From: Candidatus Omnitrophota bacterium
Lineage (GTDB): Bacteria > Omnitrophota > Gorgyraeia > B26-G9
Reading direction: 5' to 3'
Assembly (NCBI GenBank): GCA_028718845.1
Contig: JAQULA010000046.1
Span: 1 to 10,068 of the forward strand
Length of the DNA stretch: 10,068 nt
Part shown: positions 1 through 6,481 of the stretch, one piece after another
How the letters are laid out: each line of letters starts with the position of its first letter
Numbering within the stretch: position 1 is the first letter of the stretch
Notes under the pieces: generated by a model
The model's input: the letters and a program-made list of their open reading frames with translations, nothing else
Database searches by the model: none
Told to the model about the DNA's origin: nothing
Program-made: the position numbers and the translations under genes

Positions 1-1107
1 GCTCAAACCGCGGGACATCAGGTATTCGATCTCTTCCTGAGCGATCTTGCCGACCGCGGCTTCATGCGATAGATCCACCCCGCTGACCTTGCCGATCAGC
101 TCCGGAACGGCATGAATAACGCCCTTCTCCGATAAAATCAAACCGCGGCATTCCAAATGCCCTTTTACCGGAGTGACCTCGCCGACCAGCTGTCCGCGGG
201 CAATGATCTCTCCTCCGGTGGTTATGGTCCGGGCAATCATTTCGGCCTTGGTATCCGGCGCGCTTAAAATGACTTTCGATCCCACATCCAGATGCGAACC
301 CGGCGTCGCCACCAGGATCGTATTATAACGGGCGGTCGCGCCCCGGCCGATAAGTTTGGTCACCGGATACATCTGCAGGGATTTTACCGGCTTCATGCAG
401 ATATAATTGGAAAGGAACACTCCCCCCTCTTCAACAATGGTTACCGTGCGCGGCCGGACCAGCACATCTTCGGCCCAGTTATGAATCATCGTAAAAGTAA
501 CCCGGGCATTTTTTTTGATATAAAATTCCGACACCCCCAGATGCACCCCGCTGTGCACATCTTTGGCCGTGGTACAGCCGGTAATGATATGCAGCCGCGA
601 CCCTTCCTCGGCAATGATCACATTATGCACATTCTGCGATGCCCCTTCCTGCCCCAGGTATAAACAGGCCTGCAGCGGAAATACCGCCTCCACGCCTTTC
701 CGGGCCCGGATGAAATAACCGAAATGCGGCTCCAATGCCGCCTGAGCGGTATATTTATCGCTGTCGACACTGACCGCGTTCCACCAGTAATCGCCGAACC
801 AGTCATATTTTTTCCGCGCCGCGTCGACACTGAGCAGTTCCAGGCCGTCCTGTTTTACACTGCAATGTACTACCGACTGGTCCATCTGGACATAGGTGCC
901 GGAGCGTTCTTTTTCACCGACATCGATTCCGGAAGACAGCAATGTTTCTTTTTCTTTGGCCGCCATTTTTTTAATATCATCGACATAGGTATGTTGTTTA
1001 CTTTGTCGTTTGAATTTTTTCAAATCGATATCCTCGCCAAATGCCGCCGGCTTATCGATTGCCTTTAACGCGCGTTCCTTGAGTTTATCGTTTTTTAGCG
1101 CTGACAT
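1..1107 (-). CDS. sufB: SufB-family Fe-S cluster scaffold protein (C-terminus cut by window edge)
   Basis: Scaffold of the SUF iron-sulfur assembly machinery, expected in the cytoplasm bound to the SufC ATPase. Reading the minus strand from the ATG at 1107 gives 369 open codons with no stop before the left edge. The start is supported by AGGAG (1116-1120) eight bases upstream. The last 60 residues are a typical SufB/SufD core: KGHLECRGLIL, VPELIGK, DLSHEAAVGKIAQEE, YLMSRGLS. Aligned by eye with E. coli SufB, Cys320 (LECRG) matches the catalytic Cys405 and Glu349 (SHEA) matches Glu434. That makes it SufB-type rather than SufD-type, where a key histidine is used. The N-terminal 80 residues are charged and helical, and the middle is beta-rich as in the SufBD beta-helix. 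It overlaps the end of sufC by 13 bp, so translational coupling is likely. Whether a sufD follows lies outside the window. Family assignment is firm; the B-versus-D call is moderately firm. Confidence 0.93.
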   Translation of the reverse strand, partial: MSALKNDKLKERALKAIDKPAAFGEDIDLKKFKRQSKQHTYVDDIKKMAAKEKETLLSSGIDVGEKERSGTYVQMDQSVVHCSVKQDGLELLSVDAARKKYDWFGDYWWNAVSVDSDKYTAQAALEPHFGYFIRARKGVEAVFPLQACLYLGQEGASQNVHNVIIAEEGSRLHIITGCTTAKDVHSGVHLGVSEFYIKKNARVTFTMIHNWAEDVLVRPRTVTIVEEGGVFLSNYICMKPVKSLQMYPVTKLIGRGATARYNTILVATPGSHLDVGSKVILSAPDTKAEMIARTITTGGEIIARGQLVGEVTPVKGHLECRGLILSEKGVIHAVPELIGKVSGVDLSHEAAVGKIAQEEIEYLMSRGLS

Positions 1108-1820
1108 GCGGCACACTCCTGATACCCGGTTTTATGGATATCTTTCAGCAATTCGCGGGCATTGCCGCGGCAGATAAATTTACCCTTGATCATCACGCAA
1201 CCGCGATCGGCCTCCACGTAATCAAGGATATATCCGGTATGGGTAATGATCAGCCCCGAGGTCGTTCGTTTTTCATGATGCCGGTCTTTTTGCAGCAGCG
1301 CATTGATCGCGCCGCCCATCAGGCAGATGTTTTCCAGGTCCACCCCGGATTCCGGCTCATCGAGCAATAAAAAATCCGCGCCCTGCGCCTTTAACTGCAG
1401 CAATTCGGAACGTTTGATCTCTCCCCCGGAAAAACCGTGATTGACATCCCGGTCAAGAAAATCGTTCAACCGCAGCTGGCCGGCCAATTCCTCGGTATCA
1501 TTCTTTTTCCCGGAACACACCTCAACCATCTGACGCAGGGTTACCCCTTTGATCGTCGGCGGCCGCTGAAACAGCATGCCGATCCCCCGGCGCGCCCGTT
1601 CATCCACCGGAAGCGCGGTAATATCCTCGCCGCGGAAGAATATTTTCCCCTCGGTAACCCGGTAATTTCCGAATCCCATGATCGTCATCAGCAAAGTAGT
1701 CTTACCCGAACCGTTGGGCCCGAATAAAACAAAGGTCTCTCCTTCTTTGATGTGCAGATTCACCTTGTGGAGGATCCGGCGGCCCTCGATTTCCACGCTT
1801 AGATTTTCAATCTTTAACAT
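1095..1820 (-). CDS. sufC: SufC, Fe-S cluster assembly ATPase (ABC type)
   Basis: Soluble ABC ATPase that drives conformational change in the SufB(D) scaffold; not a transporter. The 241 residues carry all ABC motifs: Walker A GPNGSGKT (34-41), Q-loop FQRPP (Gln85), signature FSGGEIKRSELLQ (130-142), Walker B LLLDEPESGVD (151-161) and H-loop ITHTGYIL (His194). SGGE-x-KR-x-E-x-LQ and DEPESGVD are SufC-type versions of the signature and Walker B/D-loop, which separates it from transporter ATPases. Length is close to the usual 245-260. It starts 17 bp after the clpB stop. AAAGGA (1834-1839) overlaps that stop, 13 bases from the ATG, and a second purine run GAGGG sits only two bases away, so the ribosome site is imperfect. 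Its 3' end overlaps the SufB start. The Cys-x-x-Cys close to the C-terminus (ECAAC, residues 235-239) is unexplained. Confidence 0.95.
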   Translation of the reverse strand: MLKIENLSVEIEGRRILHKVNLHIKEGETFVLFGPNGSGKTTLLMTIMGFGNYRVTEGKIFFRGEDITALPVDERARRGIGMLFQRPPTIKGVTLRQMVEVCSGKKNDTEELAGQLRLNDFLDRDVNHGFSGGEIKRSELLQLKAQGADFLLLDEPESGVDLENICLMGGAINALLQKDRHHEKRTTSGLIITHTGYILDYVEADRGCVMIKGKFICRGNARELLKDIHKTGYQECAACQR

Positions 1821-1837
1821 AGCCCTCGTTCTTTCCT

Positions 1838-3541
1838 TTACTTTTTCTCAAACGTAAATGTTTCGGTTTTCGGATTCACTCCCACGTTCACCGCATCGCC
1901 GGCCTTGAATTTTCCTTCCAACAGCTCCAGAGCCAATTCATCGACAATTTTCTGCTGGATCAGCCGCTTCAGCGGCCGCGCGCCGTAAACCGGGTCATAC
2001 CCCTGGCCGGCGAGCAGTTTGTTCGCTTCACTCCGGAAAGTGATCGCGATATTCTTCTCGGCCAGTTTACGCGTCAGCCGAGCCAGCTGGATCCCGACGA
2101 TTTCCTGCAAATCCTCCGGACGCAAACGATGGAACACGATAATCGCGTCGATCCGGTTCAGAAATTCCGGACGGAACGTCCGGCGCAGTTCTTCTTCGGC
2201 CAGGCCCGCGGCTTTTTCGTAATCATCTTCGGCCAGGAACTGGCTGCCGACATTCGAGGTCAGGATGACGATCGTGTTCTTGAAATCAACCGTATGACCT
2301 TGTCCGTCGGTGATCCGCCCGTCTTCAAGCAGCTGCAGCAGGACATTGAACACGTCCGGATGCGCCTTTTCGATCTCATCGAACAAAACCACGCTGTAAG
2401 GCCGGCGGCGGACAGCCTCGGTCAAGGCGCCGCCTTCTTCATATCCGACATATCCGGGCGGCGCGCCGAGCAGGCGCGATACCGTATGCTTTTCCATATA
2501 TTCGCTCATGTCAAAACGGACCATGGCCCGTTCATCATCGAACAAAAACTCCGCCAACGCCCGCGCCAGTTCGGTCTTTCCCACTCCGGTCGGACCCATA
2601 AAAATAAACGAACCGATCGGGCGGTTGGCATCGGACAATCCGGCCCGGCTGCGGCGTACCGCCTTGGCTACCGCCGTAACCGCCTCATCCTGTCCGACCA
2701 CGCGCCGTTTTATTTCCGCTTCCATCCGGATGAGCTTCTGGACTTCGGATTCCATCATCCGCGCCACCGGGATATGGGTCCATTGCGACACAACCTCCGC
2801 GATATCCTCCTCATCGACTTCTTCTTTAAGCATCTGGGTTTCTTTTTGCAGTTTTTCCAGCTTCTTATTCTCGTCTTTCAATTTTTTTTCCAGCTCGATA
2901 AGCGTTCCGTACTTGAGCTGGGCCGCTTTGTCCAGGTCGCCTTCGCGTTCGGCCTTTTCCTCCTCGATCTTCGCTTTTTCCAGATGATCTTTCAATGAAC
3001 GGATATTGGTGATCAAAAACTTTTCATTCTGCCATTTAGCCTTGATCGCTTCCGATTCTTTTTTATGCTCATTGAGCTGTTTTTCCAGAGCTTCCAGACG
3101 TTCTTTGCTTTGGCTGTCTTTTTCTTTTTTCAGGGCCATGCGCTCGATTTCCTGCTGGCGGATGACCCGCTCGATCGCATCGACCTCCTGAGGCATACTG
3201 TCGATCTCGATATGCAGGCGGCTGGCCGCTTCATCGACCAGGTCGATCGCCTTATCCGGCAGAAACCGGTCGCTGATATAGCGGTGCGACAATACGGCTG
3301 CCGCCACCAAGGCGGCATCTTTGATTTTCACGCCGTGATGCACTTCATAACGTTCTTTCAAACCGCGTAAAATAGCGATGGTGTCCTCGACGCTGGGCTC
3401 ACTGGTGAACACCGGCTGAAACCGGCGGGCCAGGGCCGCGTCTTTCTCGATATGTTTGCGGTACTCATCCAAAGTCGTGGCTCCGATGCACAGCAATTCC
3501 CCGCGGGCCAGGGCGGGCTTAAGCATATTCGACGCATCCAT
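1838..3541 (-). CDS. clpB: ClpB disaggregase, C-terminal part (downstream of a frameshift)
   Basis: This is the larger piece of a ClpB (Hsp100) ATPase, which with DnaK threads aggregated proteins through a hexameric ring. The start given is the first ATG in this frame (MDASNMLKPALARGEL). In an intact ClpB it is internal residue 292, so it is probably not a real initiation site. In intact-protein numbering, this part holds the end of NBD1 with sensor and arginine-finger region (ALARRFQPV, about 327-335), the coiled-coil middle domain (about 406-536, rich in Lys/Glu), and NBD2. NBD2 has Walker A GPTGVGKT (607-614), pore loop GYVGYEEGG (654-662), Walker B VVLFDE (675-680), FRPEFLNRID and sensor-2 GARPLKR. 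It keeps every catalytic residue I checked. The middle domain marks it as ClpB rather than ClpA or ClpC. The stop lies 17 bp before sufC. Confidence 0.9.
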   Translation of the reverse strand: MDASNMLKPALARGELLCIGATTLDEYRKHIEKDAALARRFQPVFTSEPSVEDTIAILRGLKERYEVHHGVKIKDAALVAAAVLSHRYISDRFLPDKAIDLVDEAASRLHIEIDSMPQEVDAIERVIRQQEIERMALKKEKDSQSKERLEALEKQLNEHKKESEAIKAKWQNEKFLITNIRSLKDHLEKAKIEEEKAEREGDLDKAAQLKYGTLIELEKKLKDENKKLEKLQKETQMLKEEVDEEDIAEVVSQWTHIPVARMMESEVQKLIRMEAEIKRRVVGQDEAVTAVAKAVRRSRAGLSDANRPIGSFIFMGPTGVGKTELARALAEFLFDDERAMVRFDMSEYMEKHTVSRLLGAPPGYVGYEEGGALTEAVRRRPYSVVLFDEIEKAHPDVFNVLLQLLEDGRITDGQGHTVDFKNTIVILTSNVGSQFLAEDDYEKAAGLAEEELRRTFRPEFLNRIDAIIVFHRLRPEDLQEIVGIQLARLTRKLAEKNIAITFRSEANKLLAGQGYDPVYGARPLKRLIQQKIVDELALELLEGKFKAGDAVNVGVNPKTETFTFEKK

Positions 3542-4413
3542 CGCCCCTTCGGCGGCGCCGGCGCCGACCAGGGTATGCAGTTCATCGATAACAGCACGAT
3601 TTCGCCTTTGCGCTGGGAAAGTTCTTTAAGCACGCTTTTAAGCCGTTCTTCGAATTCACCGCGAAATTTCGCTCCGGCAATCAAAGCCCCCAGGTCAAGC
3701 ACCAGGATTTTCTTGTTTTTCAGGGTATCCGGAACATCTTTTTCCACAATGCGCCGGGCCAGGCCCTCGACGATCGCGGTTTTTCCCACTCCGGCTTCGC
3801 CGATCAGCACCGGATTGTTCTTAGTCCGGCGAGACAAAACCTGGACCACCCGCCGGATCTCATCGTTGCGGCCGATGACCGGGTCCAATTGCCCGGCCTG
3901 GGCCATCGCGGTCAGATCGCGGGTATATTTTTCCAAAGCTTTATATTTGCTTTCGGCATTCTGATCGGTCACGTTCTGCCCTCCTCGTACTTTTTTCAGG
4001 GTGGTTATTATTGTATCATGGGAAACTCCGTGCCGGTGCAGAAATTTCCCCAGGTCATCCTGTCTTTCCCGAGCGGCCGCCAGCAACAAGTGTTCCGCGG
4101 CGATAAACTCATCATGCAGTTGCCCGGCTTCTTTTTCCGCCTGCTGCAGCAGCTTTTCGACCCGCGCGCTTAAATAAACTTCTCCCCCGGAAACCTGGGT
4201 TTTCTTCCCCAACGATTCCTCCAGGAACGCCGCCAACGCTCCGGGCGCCATTCCCAGCTCCTCCAGGACAAGACTCAGACTGCCCTGTTCCTGGGCAAGA
4301 AGCGCGCTGAAAACGTGTTCAACATCGAGCTGCTGATGCCGGTGATTCCGCGCCGATTCCTGCGCGGCTTGCAGAGCCTCCTGCACCGCATAGGTAAACT
4401 TATCCGCCTGCAT
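3358..4413 (-). CDS. clpB: ClpB disaggregase, N-terminal part (frame lost at about 3590)
   Basis: N-terminal piece of the same ClpB. The ATG at 4413 has GAGGTG (4419-4424) five bases upstream and a promoter 45-75 bp upstream. Residues 1-145 form the substrate-binding N domain (FTYAVQEALQAAQ, LDVEHVFSALL). NBD1 follows: LDPVIGRNDEIRRVVQVLSRRTKNNP (177-202), Walker A GEAGVGKT (205-212), and pore loop KFRGEFEERLK (249-259). Authentic sequence ends at GEIVLL (about 270-275). Beyond that the frame reads nonsense (SMNCIPWSAPAP...) to a stop at 3358, while the correct IDELHTLVGAGAAEGAMDASN continues in the -1 frame. Restoring one base gives 858 residues, against 857 in E. coli ClpB. As written, the fragment lacks Walker B, so it could not hydrolyse ATP. 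Confidence 0.9.
   Translation of the reverse strand: MQADKFTYAVQEALQAAQESARNHRHQQLDVEHVFSALLAQEQGSLSLVLEELGMAPGALAAFLEESLGKKTQVSGGEVYLSARVEKLLQQAEKEAGQLHDEFIAAEHLLLAAARERQDDLGKFLHRHGVSHDTIITTLKKVRGGQNVTDQNAESKYKALEKYTRDLTAMAQAGQLDPVIGRNDEIRRVVQVLSRRTKNNPVLIGEAGVGKTAIVEGLARRIVEKDVPDTLKNKKILVLDLGALIAGAKFRGEFEERLKSVLKELSQRKGEIVLLSMNCIPWSAPAPPKGRWMRRICLSPPWPAGNCCASEPRLWMSTANISRKTRPWPAGFSRCSPVSPASRTPSLFYAV
3589..3593 (-). pseudogene. clpB: Single-base deletion (frameshift) in clpB Walker B of NBD1
   Basis: The coding strand reads GAA ATC GTG CTG TTA TCG ATG AAC, where the family requires codons for E-I-V-L-(F/V)-I-D-E-L-H. Adding one base next to the TT (giving TTT, or GG before TT) restores LFIDELHTL or LVIDELHTL and joins the two frames without further changes. 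I see no other damage anywhere in the 2.6-kb gene. A recent mutation, or more likely a homopolymer sequencing or assembly error, fits better than old gene decay. The exact lost base cannot be fixed from one sequence. Confidence 0.85.
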
Positions 4414-4458
4414 AAAAACACCTCAATTATTAATCCGATAAGGGTAAGCGATGTTTCC

Positions 4459-4488
4459 ATTGTAACGTCTCAAACAAGCCATCGTCAA
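4459..4488 (-). promoter_or_regulatory. Sigma70-type promoter of clpB-sufC-sufB
   Basis: Reading leftward, the -35 TTGACG (4483-4488) and -10 TACAAT (4459-4464) are separated by 18 bp. This predicts transcription from about 4452 and a leader of roughly 40 nt carrying the clpB ribosome site. No CIRCE inverted repeat (HrcA site) is present, and I do not see a sigma32-like element. Heat-shock control is therefore not evident from this sequence. Box matches are good but untested. Confidence 0.65.
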
Positions 4489-4554
4489 GCAGGAAATACA
4501 CAAACCCAATGGCAAAAAAATTCTCTCCGGGCCCGGCCGGCGGTACTTATACCC

Positions 4555-4583
4555 TTGACACAGTTTCCCCCGGCCTCTATAAT
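4555..4583 (+). promoter_or_regulatory. Consensus sigma70 promoter of fhs
   Basis: TTGACA (4555-4560), a 17-bp spacer and TATAAT (4578-4583) match both consensus hexamers exactly. The predicted start is near 4590, leaving a leader of about 20 nt with AAGGA (4597-4601) eight bases before the fhs ATG. The promoter diverges from that of clpB, with about 65 bp between the two -35 boxes. Such a strong promoter suggests high constitutive expression of fhs. Confidence 0.8.
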
Positions 4584-4609
4584 AAGGCTAACCAAAAAGG
4601 ACATTATCC

Positions 4610-6304
4610 ATGCGCAGCGACCTCGACATCGCCCAGTCTATTGAACTTAAACCGATAAGCGATATTGCCGCATCCATCGGCATCCATGATGACGAGCTGG
4701 AACCGCACGGCAAGTACAAAGCCAAAATCTCGCTGAAACTTCTCGACCGTCTGGCGGAACAACGCAACGGGAAATACATCGTGGTTACGGCGATCACGCC
4801 CACCCCCCTTGGTGAAGGCAAGACAATTACCACCATCGGACTATCCCTGGGTTTAAATAAACTGAATAAAAAAGCGATCGCCACGATTCGCCAGCCTTCC
4901 CTGGGCCCGGTATTCGGGATCAAGGGCGGCGCTGCCGGAGGCGGTTATTCGCAGGTCCTGCCCATGGAAGATATCAACCTGCATTTTACCGGCGATGTCC
5001 ATGCCGTGGGCCTGGCGCATAATCTTTGTGCCGCGTTCCTGGACAATCATATTCTCAAAAATAATTCCCTGAACATTGACCCGCACAGCATCATCTGGCC
5101 GAGGGTTATCGACGTTAACGACCGTTTCCTAAGGGAAATCATTATCGGATTGGGCGGCAAAGAAAACGGACTGTTGCGGGAAAGCGAATTTGAAATCACC
5201 GAAGCCAGCGAAGTCATGGCCGCCCTGGCGTTGACCAATTCGCTCAAGGATTTACGGCAAAGACTCGGCCGGATCTTTCTGGCCACCACTTATGACGGCA
5301 AGCCGATCACCGCCGACGATATTAAAGTCGCCGGAGCCATGGCCGTACTGCTTAAAGACGCGATTAAACCGAACCTCGTGCAAACCACCGAAGGCACGGC
5401 CTGTTTTGTGCATACCGGTCCGTTCGGTAATATCGCCCACGGCAACAGCTCAATCCTGGCCGACCGGATGGCGCTTAAGCTGGCCGACTATGTCGTTACC
5501 GAAAGCGGTTTCGGCGCCGACCTGGGCGCGGAAAAATTCATGGACATTAAATGCCGTTACAGCGGACTCAAACCCGATTGCGCGGTGCTGGTATGCTCGA
5601 TCCGCGCACTCAAGATGCACAGCGGCCGGTTCAATGTCGTCACCGGAAAAACACTCGACAGCGGTCTGTTCCGGGAAAATCTATCCGCGGTTGAGGCCGG
5701 CGGCGCTAATCTGCGCAAACAAATTGAAAATATCCGCATATTCGGCATCCCGGTGGTGGTGGCGATCAACCGTTTCAGCCCGGATACGGACAATGAAATC
5801 GAATTGGTTAAACGGATGGCCGGCGAATACGGCGCGGAAGACGTTGTAGTCAGCCTGGCCCATGGCCAAGGCGGCGAAGGAACCGCTGAACTGGCGGCGG
5901 CGGTAGTAAAAGCCGCGGAAAAACCGAATAATTTCAATTTCCTTTACCCTCTGGATATCCCGATTAAAGAAAAAATTGAAACTATCGCCACAAAAATTTA
6001 CGGCGCGGACGGGGTATCCTATCACCCGCTGGCCGAGAAAAAAATCAAGCAATACACCGATCTTGGTTTCGGGAACCTTCCGATCTGCATGGCTAAAACC
6101 CACCTTTCCCTGTCGCATGACCCGGAATTAAAAGGCCGTCCAACCGGTTTTACCCTGCCAATCCGCGATATCCGGGCCTCTACCGGAGCGGGATTCATCT
6201 ATCCATTATGCGGAAAAATGCGCACTATGCCCGGACTGCCCAGCGAACCCTGCGGTACAAAAGTCGATATCGACGAAAACGGGAAAACCATCGGATTATT
6301 TTAA
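4610..6304 (+). CDS. fhs: Formate--tetrahydrofolate ligase
   Basis: Catalyses the ATP-dependent joining of formate to tetrahydrofolate to give 10-formyl-THF. This is the entry step of the methyl branch of the Wood-Ljungdahl pathway in anaerobes and a source of C1 units for purines. The 564 residues match the usual 555-560 residue length. The P-loop TPLGEGKT lies at 65-72, followed by RQPSLGPVFGIKGGAAGGGYSQV and PMEDINLHFTGD, all family signatures. Further blocks are TEGTACFVHTGPFGNIAHGNS, ESGFGADLGAEKF and, near the C-terminus, MPGLPSEP of the folate or nucleotide site. The start is fixed by AAGGA at 4597-4601 and the promoter just upstream. It appears monocistronic: the next gene has its own promoter 177 bp on. 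No folD or other folate gene is in the window, so use in acetogenesis versus simple C1 supply cannot be decided here. Confidence 0.98.
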   Translation: MRSDLDIAQSIELKPISDIAASIGIHDDELEPHGKYKAKISLKLLDRLAEQRNGKYIVVTAITPTPLGEGKTITTIGLSLGLNKLNKKAIATIRQPSLGPVFGIKGGAAGGGYSQVLPMEDINLHFTGDVHAVGLAHNLCAAFLDNHILKNNSLNIDPHSIIWPRVIDVNDRFLREIIIGLGGKENGLLRESEFEITEASEVMAALALTNSLKDLRQRLGRIFLATTYDGKPITADDIKVAGAMAVLLKDAIKPNLVQTTEGTACFVHTGPFGNIAHGNSSILADRMALKLADYVVTESGFGADLGAEKFMDIKCRYSGLKPDCAVLVCSIRALKMHSGRFNVVTGKTLDSGLFRENLSAVEAGGANLRKQIENIRIFGIPVVVAINRFSPDTDNEIELVKRMAGEYGAEDVVVSLAHGQGGEGTAELAAAVVKAAEKPNNFNFLYPLDIPIKEKIETIATKIYGADGVSYHPLAEKKIKQYTDLGFGNLPICMAKTHLSLSHDPELKGRPTGFTLPIRDIRASTGAGFIYPLCGKMRTMPGLPSEPCGTKVDIDENGKTIGLF

Positions 6305-6398
6305 ACGCAGTTGTTATCGGTTAATTCCTCTTTTTCTATCCCGCTTTTAAACCGGCAGAGGTCCCCGGTAATTGCCCGGCAACTCTTTCTCTAACCCC

Positions 6399-6427
6399 TT
6401 GAATTATTGTAACTACCGTGCTATACT
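6399..6427 (+). promoter_or_regulatory. Sigma70-type promoter of the GH13-like gene
   Basis: TTGAAT (6399-6404), a 17-bp spacer and TATACT (6422-6427) lie in the 177-bp gap after fhs. The predicted start near 6434 gives a leader of about 48 nt before the ATG at 6482. Both hexamers are near consensus with ideal spacing, so the downstream gene is probably transcribed separately from fhs. Confidence 0.65.
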
Positions 6428-6428
6428 T

Positions 6429-6451
6429 TAACGTCTTTTTAACCGACGTTA
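6429..6451. repeat. Perfect 7-bp inverted repeat over the predicted transcription start
   Basis: TAACGTC (6429-6435) and GACGTTA (6445-6451) are exact complements separated by nine bases (TTTTTAACC). The dyad starts two bases after the -10 box and spans the predicted transcription start. It could be a repressor operator, or a hairpin at the 5' end of the mRNA that stabilises it. A dyad this size could also arise by chance; no second copy was noticed in the window. Confidence 0.4.
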
Positions 6452-6481
6452 CACAACCACGGCACCAACTGCGGCATCGGC

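Noticed and set aside
2129..2998. A 289-codon open frame on the plus strand opposite clpB, and similar long frames opposite sufB, fhs and mfd
   Set aside because: They lie entirely antisense to genes of certain identity, and their composition (Phe-, Arg- or Ser-rich) is that of a mirrored coding frame; none has a recognisable domain.
3580..3600. Programmed -1 ribosomal frameshift in clpB
   Set aside because: A -1 shift at CTG-TTA would restore LVIDELH, but there is no X-XXY-YYZ slippery heptamer and clpB is not known to use frameshifting; a lost base is simpler.
4414..4500. Heat-shock control element (CIRCE or sigma32 promoter) before clpB
   Set aside because: No TTAGCACTC/GAGTGCTAA dyad and no sigma32-like boxes are visible; the site found is of the housekeeping type.
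4527..4540. Palindrome CCGGGCCCGG with adjoining CCGGCCGG between clpB and fhs
   Set aside because: A short self-complementary G+C run is common by chance at this base composition; it does not overlap either promoter core.
6351..6390. Rho-independent terminator after fhs
   Set aside because: Only weak stems are present (ACCGG/CCGGT with a 9-base loop; TTGC/GCAA with a 3-base loop), and the following CTCTTTCTCT is not a proper T-run.
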